A DNA stretch of 8,535 nucleotides from JAHEEL01 sp964195545 (GCA_964195545.1 CAXMQQ010000064.1:1-8535), one strand, 5' to 3'; shown: positions 1-5,796, counted from the stretch's first letter. The notes: generated by a model from the sequence alone, not told the origin. A program made the numbers and translations.

Positions 1-1
1 C

Positions 2-553
2 CGTTCCGCCAACAACGGAGACGGTACCTATCATTACCGATCGAGCACGCGGGCCGTAGCGGATCTCTTCGCTGAACTGTACGGCGTCATGGTCATCGTC
101 ACGGACATCGCTGGAAATCCCCTCACCGACGTCAGCAACCCGTGCGGCTACTTCTCCGCCGTCTCTGGTGAAGCACCAGCTCTCGAACGCTGCATCACCG
201 AGTGGAAGGCTCTCGGGAACCAGTACGACTTCGAACCACGCCTCAGACCCGGCCATCTCGGATTCCTGTGCACCAGGGCCTTCATCCGGGTCGGCAACGA
301 ACTCTCAGGCATGGTCATCGCCGGCGGTATCGCTCCCGAAGACTGGCCGCCGTCATCTGCGGAGATCGAAGCGATCGCGATCGAATCACGCGTACCGACC
401 AGCACTGTCGAACGCAGCATCGACGACGTACACCGCCTCGACCCCTCCGGTCAGGAGCGTCTCCTGTCCGGCATCCCCATTCTGGCCAAGCATCTCTCGC
501 GACTCGCGGCCAACGAGCAACGACCGATCAACCCAACAAGGAGCACAACGTGA
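2..553 (+). CDS. PocR-type sensory-domain protein, 5'-partial
   Basis: The frame is open from the left edge, so the ATG at 89 is internal and the true start lies outside the window; 183 residues are visible. In-window residues about 20-115 match the PocR ligand-binding domain pattern: an amphipathic helix ending AELYGVMVIVTDIAGNPLT, then a serine-asparagine-proline-cysteine turn, and a glycine-rich segment (VGNELSGMVIAGG) before a final helix. Three cysteines (in-window residues 48, 64 and 90) sit where such domains often carry cysteines, so metal, redox or thiol sensing is possible. Known PocR domains sense small ligands inside transcription regulators or kinases. No DNA-binding domain is visible in this part; one could lie upstream. 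The stop overlaps the GTG of the next gene by 4 bases, which places the sensor in the operon with the sulfur enzymes. Domain call fairly confident; ligand unknown. Confidence 0.68.
   Translation, partial: RSANNGDGTYHYRSSTRAVADLFAELYGVMVIVTDIAGNPLTDVSNPCGYFSAVSGEAPALERCITEWKALGNQYDFEPRLRPGHLGFLCTRAFIRVGNELSGMVIAGGIAPEDWPPSSAEIEAIAIESRVPTSTVERSIDDVHRLDPSGQERLLSGIPILAKHLSRLAANEQRPINPTRSTT
538..543 (+). promoter_or_regulatory. Ribosome binding site deciding the GTG start of the flavoprotein gene
   Basis: AAGGAG lies 6 bases before the GTG at 550. This supports the GTG start over the much longer open frame beginning at 202, which would overlap most of the sensor gene. Confidence 0.75.
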
Positions 554-1788
554 AACGACTGCTGATCCTCGGAGCGGGCACTGCCGGCACCATGGTGGCG
601 GCCAACCTCCGGCCCCGACTCGGCAATGACGAGTGGAAGATCACAATGATCGACCAAGAGCCGACCCACTACTACCAGCCGGGGTTCCTGTTCATCCCGT
701 TCGGAATCTACAGCCCATCCGATGTCGTCAAGCCCAAGGCCGACTTCGTCCCCGCCGGCGTGGAGTACATCGAAGCACAGATCGACCTGATCGAAGCGGC
801 GGAGAACCGGGTCACCCTGGCCGACGGCACGCACGTCGAATACGACTACCTCGTCATCGCCACAGGGGCGTCGATCCGGCCGGATGAGACACCTGGTCTC
901 GAAGGCCCAGAGTACGGCAAGACCGTGCACGACTTCTACACGCTCGAAGGAGCCAAGGCGCTCGCCGAGGCGCTTCGATTCTGGGAGGGTGGCAAGCTGG
1001 TCATCAACATCGTCGAGATGCCGATCAAGTGCCCCGTTGCACCGCTCGAGTTCATCTTCCTCGCCGACGCCTATTTCCAGGACAAGGGGCTCAGGGACAA
1101 GGTCGACCTCACCTACGTGACTCCGCTCGACGGCGCCTTCACGAAGCCGATCGCTGCAAAGCACCTTGGCGGTCTTCTGGAGGACAAGAGCATCAACCTC
1201 GAGCCCGATTTCTACCTCGAGCGTGTCGACGCCGACGAGAAGAAGCTGATCTCATACGATGAAAGGGAGATCGACTACGACCTCCTCGTCACGATCCCGC
1301 TGAACATGGGTGCCGACGTCGTCGCCAGGTCTGGTCTCGGAAACGAGATGAACTACGTGCCGGTCGACAACAAGAACTTCCTGTCCAAGGACTTTGACAA
1401 CGTGTTCGCTATCGGCGACGCGGCGGACCTTCCCACGTCGAAGGCAGGCTCGGTTGCCCACTTCGCTGTGGAGGTGTTCACGGAGAACTTCCTCCATCAC
1501 ATCGAGGGACTGCCCATGCTCGAGGAGTTCGACGGCCACGCCAATTGCTTCATCGAGTCGGGGCACGGCAAGGGCCTGTTGATCGACTTCAACTACGACA
1601 CCGAGCCGCTCCCGGGCAAGTACCCGCTCCCGGGCATCGGACCCTTCACGCTGTTGCGTGAGACCGAGTTGAACCACTGGGGCAAGATGATGTTCAAGTG
1701 GACCTACTGGAACATGTTGCTGCGCGGCAAGCCATTGCCACTCCCTCACGAGATGATGATGGCAGGCAAGATCGACGAGGGAGCCTGA
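550..1788 (+). CDS. Sulfide:quinone oxidoreductase-like FAD-dependent oxidoreductase
   Basis: This 412-residue flavoprotein belongs to the pyridine nucleotide-disulfide oxidoreductase superfamily, in the SQR / flavocytochrome c sulfide dehydrogenase branch. SQRs oxidise sulfide to polysulfide or persulfide and pass electrons to the quinone pool at the membrane. Visible features are the N-terminal FAD dinucleotide motif LLILGAGTAGT (residues 4-14), ATGAS after the first Rossmann part, Cys161 in IKCPVAP, the second FAD motif AIGDAADLP starting near residue 287, and Cys333 in HANCF. Cys161 and Cys333 match the two SQR cysteines that carry the sulfur bridge; the third cysteine of some SQRs (around 128) is absent. 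The C-terminus has a tryptophan/methionine-rich amphipathic stretch (MMFKWTYWNMLL) typical of monotopic membrane attachment. The GTG start overlaps the sensor gene stop and has a good Shine-Dalgarno site. The exact SQR subtype and substrate remain open. Confidence 0.85.
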   Translation: MKRLLILGAGTAGTMVAANLRPRLGNDEWKITMIDQEPTHYYQPGFLFIPFGIYSPSDVVKPKADFVPAGVEYIEAQIDLIEAAENRVTLADGTHVEYDYLVIATGASIRPDETPGLEGPEYGKTVHDFYTLEGAKALAEALRFWEGGKLVINIVEMPIKCPVAPLEFIFLADAYFQDKGLRDKVDLTYVTPLDGAFTKPIAAKHLGGLLEDKSINLEPDFYLERVDADEKKLISYDEREIDYDLLVTIPLNMGADVVARSGLGNEMNYVPVDNKNFLSKDFDNVFAIGDAADLPTSKAGSVAHFAVEVFTENFLHHIEGLPMLEEFDGHANCFIESGHGKGLLIDFNYDTEPLPGKYPLPGIGPFTLLRETELNHWGKMMFKWTYWNMLLRGKPLPLPHEMMMAGKIDEGA

Positions 1789-2543
1789 TGGAGACGGCCA
1801 CGGATCGGATCGTCGAACTCGAGCACAAGCTCGACTCGATGTCCGAGCAGCTCGATCTCATCGCTGAAGAGCTTCGCGAACAGCGGCTCCGGAGGCAGCA
1901 GTGGGATGAGTTGCGTTCCGACCTTTCACCCATCGCCGCAGAGGCCCTGGAGCTCGCCAGCAACGAGCTCGAAGCCATACAGGACTTCGTCCAGCCCGAA
2001 GACATGCTTCGGCTGCTGCGCCGAGTCCTCCGCAATACGAAGAACATCGAAGACGGCATGGAACGCTACGAGAGCCTCATGGACTTCCTCGACGACGCGG
2101 GGACGCTCACCAATGAGGCATTCGTCAAAGTACTGACAGCCCTCGAAACCTTTGAGCAGCGTGGGTACTTCGAGTTCGCCAACGCCGGGATCGGTGTCGT
2201 CGACCAGATCGTCACGGCGTACTCGAAGGAGGACGTCGAAGCACTCGGTGAGAACGTCGTTCAGATGCTCGACATCGTCAAGAACCTGACGCAGCCCGAG
2301 ATGCTCGCCGTCGCCACCCGGATGCTCGATGCGGTTCAACGACAGCAAGCCGCTGCCGAACTCGAACCGGCAGAACCGCCCGGTCTCTTCGCCCTCGCCG
2401 GCCAGATGCGCGACCCTGAGGTCCGACGCGGCCTCTCACGGGCGCTCAACACGTTCAAAGCCGTGTCCGCGTCGGAGGCTGAATCCGCTGCGAACACCGT
2501 CAAGGATCAAGCAACAAACCAGTCACCTGAAGGAGGTGCGTGA
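1788..2543 (+). CDS. DUF1641 family protein
   Basis: This 251-residue, almost entirely helical, acidic protein has no signal peptide or membrane segment. Residues 1-40 look like a coiled coil (VELEHKLDSMSEQLDLI). The middle (about 86-183) holds repeated helical hairpins. Residues 199-226 carry the DUF1641 hallmark, a GLFALAGQMRDPEVRRGL-type helix followed by a lysine-phenylalanine end. It has no cysteine, so it cannot itself be a sulfur carrier. From memory, DUF1641 proteins often sit beside SQR-like flavoproteins or formate dehydrogenase-type enzymes; the biochemical role is unknown, and a scaffold or docking role is inference. The ATG overlaps the flavoprotein stop by one base (TGATG), with GAGGGAG just upstream, so translation is probably coupled. 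An ATG-less extension upstream to 1698 was rejected because it overlaps the flavoprotein. Confidence 0.82.
   Translation: METATDRIVELEHKLDSMSEQLDLIAEELREQRLRRQQWDELRSDLSPIAAEALELASNELEAIQDFVQPEDMLRLLRRVLRNTKNIEDGMERYESLMDFLDDAGTLTNEAFVKVLTALETFEQRGYFEFANAGIGVVDQIVTAYSKEDVEALGENVVQMLDIVKNLTQPEMLAVATRMLDAVQRQQAAAELEPAEPPGLFALAGQMRDPEVRRGLSRALNTFKAVSASEAESAANTVKDQATNQSPEGGA
2531..2536 (+). promoter_or_regulatory. Ribosome binding site deciding the DsrC-like start
   Basis: A perfect AGGAGG lies 6 bases before the ATG at 2543 and only 3 bases before the in-frame GTG at 2540, so the ATG is preferred. It lies inside the end of the DUF1641 gene. Confidence 0.75.
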
Positions 2544-2860
2544 TGCCGGTAACGACCATCGGCGGCCAGGAAGTCCACGTCGACGACGAGGGTTTCCTCA
2601 CGGAGTACGACGAATGGAGTGAGGATCTCGCGAAAGAGCTCGCGGCGAGCATCGGTATCGCCGAGCTGAACGACGAACACTGGAAGACCATCGCCTTCCT
2701 TCGTTCGGACTTCAAGGAGCAGGGAGAGACCGCCACATTGCGTCGCGTGTCTGCTGTTGGCGGCATTCCGACGAAGTCGCTGTTCCAGCTCTTCCCCAAG
2801 AAACCCGCCCGCAAGATGTCATACGTGTCCGGGCTGCCCAAGCCCGCCGGCTGCATCTAG
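2543..2860 (+). CDS. DsrC/TusE-like sulfur-carrier protein with a single C-terminal cysteine
   Basis: This 105-residue protein matches the DsrC/TusE family: an N-terminal GGQEVHVDDEGFL strand pair, LNDEHWKTIAFLR helix, a FPKKPARK helix and the flexible C-terminal arm GLPKPAGCI. DsrC family proteins carry sulfur as a persulfide or trisulfide on the penultimate cysteine, here Cys104. The second arm cysteine of true DsrC, 11 residues earlier, is replaced by Ser93. The insertion typical of DsrC between the helices is shortened, as in TusE. It is therefore a one-cysteine carrier, unlikely to act as the trisulfide substrate of dissimilatory sulfite reductase. It sits between DUF1641 and DsrE2-like genes in an SQR operon, which suggests taking sulfane sulfur from the SQR reaction or serving a sensing role. 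Family assignment is strong; partner proteins are inferred. Confidence 0.9.
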   Translation: MPVTTIGGQEVHVDDEGFLTEYDEWSEDLAKELAASIGIAELNDEHWKTIAFLRSDFKEQGETATLRRVSAVGGIPTKSLFQLFPKKPARKMSYVSGLPKPAGCI

Positions 2861-2871
2861 AGAGGATCACC

Positions 2872-3372
2872 ATGACCGACGCACCGATCGTTCCCGATTT
2901 CGGAGATGATGACGAAGACCGCAAGATCTCATTCGTATGCTCGAAGGGCACCCTCGACATGGCCTACCCGGGCCTAATCATGGCCAGCGGAGCGCTGGAG
3001 TTGGGTATCGAGACGCACATCTTCTTCACGTTCTGGGGCATGGACATGATCAACAAGAAGACGATGGGGAACCTCAAGTTCACCCCGGTCGGCAATACAT
3101 CGATGCCCGTGCCGGCTGCCATGGCGCCGCTCCCCGGGATGACGACGTTCGCCACCCACAAGATGAAGAAGCAGATGGATGACCTCGACATCCCGGACAT
3201 CCCCACGTTCCTGGAGCACCTTCAGGACATGGGCTGCCACCTCTGGGCATGCAAGATGTCGGTCGACATGTTCAACCTCACCGAGGATGACATGCTCGAC
3301 GGTCTCGACGGCATACTCAACGTCGGCGAGTTCATGGAGATCATCGAAGGTGCCCAGACGATGTTCATCTGA
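2872..3372 (+). CDS. DsrE/DsrF-like family protein (DsrE2 type)
   Basis: This 166-residue protein has the DsrE2 pattern: KISFVCSKGTLDMAYPGL near residues 18-34, a hydrophobic helix (LIMASGALELGIETHIFF), FTFWGMDM, a proline-rich PLPGMTTFATHKMKK segment, and the late motif ACKMSVDMFN. Cysteines are Cys23, Cys122 and Cys127. Cys127 corresponds to the family's conserved cysteine near the C-terminus, while Cys23 just before SKGTLD is less usual. DsrE-type proteins bind persulfide sulfur and pass it to TusA or DsrC-like carriers. A GAGAGGATC Shine-Dalgarno-like sequence precedes the ATG, 11 bases after the DsrC-like stop. No TusA or rhodanese gene is visible in the window. It is the last gene of the operon, followed by two hairpins. 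Confidence 0.87.
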   Translation: MTDAPIVPDFGDDDEDRKISFVCSKGTLDMAYPGLIMASGALELGIETHIFFTFWGMDMINKKTMGNLKFTPVGNTSMPVPAAMAPLPGMTTFATHKMKKQMDDLDIPDIPTFLEHLQDMGCHLWACKMSVDMFNLTEDDMLDGLDGILNVGEFMEIIEGAQTMFI

Positions 3373-3388
3373 TCCGGCTTCGCCGGAT
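3372..3388 (+). terminator. Perfect small hairpin directly after the DsrE2-like stop codon
   Basis: A 7-bp perfect stem (ATCCGGC / GCCGGAT) with a TTC loop begins on the last base of the stop codon. It could protect the mRNA 3' end or act as a weak terminator; no T-run follows. It may equally be part of a short interspersed repeat together with the adjacent heptamers. Confidence 0.45.
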
Positions 3389-3389
3389 G

Positions 3390-3413
3390 TAGTCGGTACT
3401 CGGTAGTCCGTAG
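3390..3413. repeat. Degenerate heptamer tandem repeat
   Basis: Three imperfect 7-base units lie in tandem: TAGTCGG, TACTCGG and TAGTCCG, then a partial TAG. They lie between the stop-codon hairpin and the terminator hairpin, outside any gene. Short arrays like this after stop codons can belong to genome-wide intergenic repeat families; this window has only one array. Confidence 0.6.
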
Positions 3414-3455
3414 AGGAGCGTTCTCTCCACTGATTTGGGGGAGCGCTCCTCTCTT
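3412..3455 (+). terminator. Long hairpin terminator of the sulfur operon
   Basis: AGAGGAGCG (3412-3420) pairs perfectly with CGCTCCTCT (3444-3452). The stem extends inward through TTCTCTC with GGGGGAG by G-U and Watson-Crick pairs, giving about 16 pairs and a 9-base loop. The tail CTCTT is only modestly T-rich. It fits a factor-independent terminator separating the operon from rnpB. Confidence 0.7.
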
Positions 3456-3608
3456 GTGGGTTGTCGGTGAATGCCTCCCTCGTCCTGGCTGCAGCTCACA
3501 ATTCATTGCTCCCTCCAACCGTCGTCCAACGCGCCGTGTGCCCGATCGACACCATCGCGTCCCACCTCGGCCCGCCACCTTCCTCGTCTGGAAGAGTCGA
3601 CGGCGCGC

Positions 3609-3614
3609 TAGCGT
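3609..3614 (+). promoter_or_regulatory. Putative -10 element of rnpB
   Basis: TAGCGT ends 7 bases before the first paired base of RNase P RNA helix P1 (3622), the spacing expected for a TANNNT actinobacterial -10 box. No convincing -35 hexamer was found. Confidence 0.45.
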
Positions 3615-3621
3615 TCATACC

Positions 3622-3977
3622 GCGAGTTCGCCAGACGGCCGCGGCCTTCGGGTCGAGGAAAGTCCGGACTCCGCAGGGCAGGATGCTGGGTAACTCCCAG
3701 GCGGGGCGACCCGACGGAAAGTGCAACAGAGAGCAGACCGCCGATGGCCCAAGGGATCTCACACCCGGGGGCACAGGTAAGGGTGAAACGGTGGTGTAAG
3801 AGACCACCAGTGCCCCGGGGAACCGGGGCGGCTTGGCAAACCCCATCCGGAGCAAGGTCGAGCAGGGACAGGGTGGCCCGCCCGCTACGTCTCGGGTAGA
3901 CCGCACGAGGCCGACAGCAATGTCGGTCCCAGATAGATGGCCGTCCACGACAGGATCCGGCTTACCGGTGGACTCGC
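3622..3977 (+). ncRNA. rnpB: RNase P RNA, class A
   Basis: This is the catalytic RNA of RNase P, which removes 5' leaders from pre-tRNAs. The conserved core pieces occur in order: GAGGAAAGTCCGGACTCC at 3655-3672, ACAGAGAGCAGACCGCC at 3726-3742, GGGTGAAACGGTGG from 3781, CAAACCCC..CCGGAGCAAG near 3838-3855, and ATAGATGG..ACAGGATCCGGCTTA towards the 3' end. The ends are set by helix P1: GCGAGTTCGCC (3622-3632) pairs with GGTGGACTCGC (3967-3977) allowing G-U pairs. The length of about 356 nt suits a compact class A RNA. The L15 loop that contacts the tRNA CCA end reads GGC (3835-3837) rather than the textbook GGU. ORFs crossing this region are chance. A strong terminator follows. Confidence 0.96.
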
Positions 3978-3985
3978 ACCATTCG

Positions 3986-4013
3986 AAGTGCCCCCCGAAT
4001 CGGGGGGCACTTT
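3986..4013 (+). terminator. Intrinsic terminator of rnpB
   Basis: AAGTGCCCCCC pairs with GGGGGGCACTT around a loop closed by one more G-C pair, giving a 12-bp stem with a 3-base AAT loop that runs into TTT. It starts 8 bases after P1 of RNase P RNA. Confidence 0.88.
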
Positions 4014-4203
4014 CGCACGTGGATCGATTTTCGTGGTCTCGTCGTCTGAGAACAGCTCACCGCTGCAGCCGAAGTACTCACCCGTCACACCGGGTTGCAT
4101 GGCCGTTCCTGTGCTTCCACCGCAACGTACGAAACGCCTGTTGGACGGATGCAGGGCGGAAATTGGATTCGGGTTGGAACTCCTATCTCCCCTCCGCAGG
4201 CCG

Positions 4204-4209
4204 TAGGCT
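4204..4209 (+). promoter_or_regulatory. Putative -10 element of a leaderless acyltransferase gene
   Basis: TAGGCT ends 9 bases before the ATG at 4219 and no Shine-Dalgarno sequence intervenes, so transcription probably starts at or next to the start codon. The rest of 4014-4203 shows no gene, repeat or RNA that I recognise. Confidence 0.5.
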
Positions 4210-4218
4210 CAGCGCCAA

Positions 4219-5553
4219 ATGCGAACGATCAGAGACCTCGCGCACCGAACGCCTGAAACCAGGAACCGGGCGATTGACTTCTTCCGAGCGGCGGCCCTGG
4301 TGACCGTCGTCCTCGGTCATTGGCTCGCGTCGGCGGTCTTCGTCGATGACACCGGTTCGCTCCGGTTCACCAACATCCTGGAACTCACGGAGTGGACCCA
4401 TTGGCTGACGTGGGGGATCCAGGTGATGCCCGTGTTCTTCATCGTTGGTGGCTATGCGAACTGGCGCTCATTCCACGCATCGCAGCGCAGAGGCGATTCG
4501 ATCGGGACATGGGTCACCGGAAGATTCCGTCGACTCATGACACCGATCGTGCCGTTCCTTGCGGTCTGGACCTCTATCAGCGTGATTGCGGGTCTGCTTG
4601 GCGTGGACCACTCCCTGATCAGGGCAGGCAGCTTCGCCGTAGTGACGCCGCTGTGGTTCCTGGCTGTCTACCTGCTCGTGATCCTGTCCGTTCCGGTCAT
4701 GATTCCACTCTGGAACCGATTCGGCTGGTGGACGGTGGCCGCCGGTGCCGCCCTCGCGTTCTCGATCGATGCAGCGCGGTTCGCAACGGGCCTCGATTGG
4801 ATCGGATGGCTGAACTTCGGAGCGGTCTGGATCACGGCCCATCAACTCGGATTCGGATGGTCGACCGAACGATCTCGCCCCCGGTCGACCGTCCTCATCG
4901 CGGCCATCCCGATCAGCCTCGCGACACTCCTCATCCTGACGCTCTTCGGCCCGTACCCGGTATCGATGGTGGGTGTCCCTGGAGCGACAGAGAACAACAC
5001 CCTTCCCCCGACCGGTGTGCTGGTGCTTCTCTCTCTCCTGCAATATGGAGTGATTCGCCTCGCTGAACCAGTCGCACAGCGGCTCATGCGGCGGAGCCGA
5101 CCGTGGACGGCAGTCATTGGATTCCATGCCGTGATGATGACTGTCTACGTCTGGCATCTTCCGACGCTGGCGATCATCGTGCTGATCGGATACGGCCTCG
5201 GGATCGGCTTCGCTCTCGAACCGCTAACGATGGGATGGTGGCTCACCCGACCGATCTGGATTGCCGTGCTGCTGACCGCGCTCGCCGGCGTGGTGTGGAT
5301 CTTCGGCCGGTTCGAGCCAAGGGTTCGCACGGCACCGAGTCCGAATTTGGTGACGCTCACATTCGGGGTGGTCGCGTCGCTCACGGCGATCTCGGTCGGC
5401 GTGGTTCTCGGCTTCGTACCCGAGGAGGGCCTCATGCGATGGTGGGTTGTCGCTCTCTTCGCTGCGGGCGTGATCGCTCTCGGTGCGTACCCCGGCCGCT
5501 CGCGACCGAACGCGACAGAGGGGCCGTCCGGCGACGACCCCTCATTACGTTGA
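4219..5553 (+). CDS. Acyltransferase family 3 (AT3) integral membrane protein
   Basis: This 444-residue protein has about ten to eleven hydrophobic helices. It opens with the AT3 signature RNRAIDFFRAAALVTVVLGHW (residues 15-35), including the conserved His34. Residues 68-82 (QVMPVFFIVGGYANW) match the second AT3 motif, GRFRRLMTPI (101-110) the RxxR cytoplasmic motif, and MTVYVWHLPT the late Tyr/Trp-His-Leu motif. AT3 proteins move acyl groups, often acetyl, across or at the membrane onto sugars, lipids, peptidoglycan or small molecules. The acceptor cannot be told from sequence. The extended C-terminal tail is hydrophilic (GRSRPNATEGPSGDD). No Shine-Dalgarno site precedes the ATG; a -10-like TAGGCT sits 9 bases upstream. 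The gene stands alone between rnpB and the small minus-strand ORF. Confidence 0.87.
   Translation: MRTIRDLAHRTPETRNRAIDFFRAAALVTVVLGHWLASAVFVDDTGSLRFTNILELTEWTHWLTWGIQVMPVFFIVGGYANWRSFHASQRRGDSIGTWVTGRFRRLMTPIVPFLAVWTSISVIAGLLGVDHSLIRAGSFAVVTPLWFLAVYLLVILSVPVMIPLWNRFGWWTVAAGAALAFSIDAARFATGLDWIGWLNFGAVWITAHQLGFGWSTERSRPRSTVLIAAIPISLATLLILTLFGPYPVSMVGVPGATENNTLPPTGVLVLLSLLQYGVIRLAEPVAQRLMRRSRPWTAVIGFHAVMMTVYVWHLPTLAIIVLIGYGLGIGFALEPLTMGWWLTRPIWIAVLLTALAGVVWIFGRFEPRVRTAPSPNLVTLTFGVVASLTAISVGVVLGFVPEEGLMRWWVVALFAAGVIALGAYPGRSRPNATEGPSGDDPSLR
5520..5541. terminator. Possible bidirectional terminator hairpin at the end of the AT3 gene
   Basis: GGGG-C-CGTC and GACG-A-CCCC form an imperfect stem around CGGC, within the last codons of the AT3 gene and just beyond the stop of the converging small ORF. 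There is no T-run on either strand, so the call is weak. Confidence 0.3.
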
Positions 5554-5565
5554 ATCGAGCTCTGC

Positions 5566-5697
5566 CTACTCGGTGTCGTCGGACGCGACGATATTGCCGG
5601 ATGCGCCACCGGCGGCTGCGGACAGGATCGTTGCGGTACCACCGAGCACGAGTACGTATGTACCCAGCACCTCAGCGGCGAGTTTGTTGGCTGACAT
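5566..5697 (-). CDS. 43-residue single-helix protein resembling the first segment of aquaporins (MIP family)
   Basis: On the minus strand an ATG follows a good Shine-Dalgarno site (GGGAGGG, 3 bases upstream) and opens a 43-codon frame ending in TAG. The product begins MSANKLAAEVLGTYVLVLGG and has one hydrophobic helix, then a short acidic tail ending SDDTE. The helix KLAAEVLGTYVLVLGG matches the opening of MIP-family channels such as AqpZ (lysine-leucine-alanine-alanine-glutamate, then Gly-Thr and Val-Leu-Gly-Gly). The other five helices and both Asn-Pro-Ala boxes are absent, and the downstream DNA is the AT3 gene's end. It is either a decayed channel remnant that kept a start signal, or a genuine small membrane protein. 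The clean frame, good ribosome binding site and intact stop favour a real small gene. Function unknown. Confidence 0.6.
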   Translation of the reverse strand: MSANKLAAEVLGTYVLVLGGTATILSAAAGGASGNIVASDDTE

Positions 5698-5716
5698 GGC
5701 CCTCCCAGTTGTCGAT

Positions 5717-5756
5717 CCGTGGTTTGGAGTCCTTGAAGGACCGTGAGGTTACACGG
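5717..5756. repeat. Cluster of inverted repeats between divergent genes
   Basis: GTCCTTGAAGGAC (5729-5741) is a perfect 6+1+6 palindrome. It abuts a second inverted repeat, CCGTG-6-CACGG (5741-5756), and a further CCGTG copy begins at 5717. The position between the small minus-strand ORF and the F420 oxidoreductase gene suits a regulator binding site. No regulator gene is nearby. Confidence 0.45.
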
Positions 5757-5769
5757 ACGGCTTACTCCC

Positions 5770-5775
5770 TAGGGT
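5770..5775 (+). promoter_or_regulatory. Putative -10 element of the F420 oxidoreductase gene
   Basis: TAGGGT lies 21 bases before the ATG at 5797, leaving a short leader that contains the GAGGAGG ribosome binding site. TTACAC at 5749-5754 is a possible but weak -35 with a 15-base spacer. Confidence 0.4.
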
Positions 5776-5796
5776 GAACACGAACGAGGAGGTTCC

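Noticed and set aside
89..91. ATG at 89 as start of the sensor gene
   Set aside because: The frame is open upstream to the window edge and the PocR-like helix AELYG begins before it, with no ribosome binding site at 89.
202..549. N-terminal extension of the flavoprotein frame back to an ATG at 202
   Set aside because: It overlaps the well-supported sensor gene in another frame, is arginine-rich low-quality sequence, and a good ribosome binding site marks GTG 550.
451..1164. Long minus-strand ORF of 237 codons
   Set aside because: It is antisense to the flavoprotein gene and is explained by GC-rich codon bias; the peptide resembles no family.
3454..3948. ORFs on both strands across 3454-3948
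   Set aside because: They run through the conserved RNase P RNA core and read as low-complexity proline/arginine-rich peptides.
3833..4206. Plus-strand ORFs (3833-4303, 3937-4206)
   Set aside because: They cross the RNase P 3' end and its terminator, and show no domain or ribosome binding site.
4392..5157. Alternative-frame ORFs inside the AT3 gene on both strands
   Set aside because: The peptides are charged, proline/arginine-rich shadows of a clear membrane protein.
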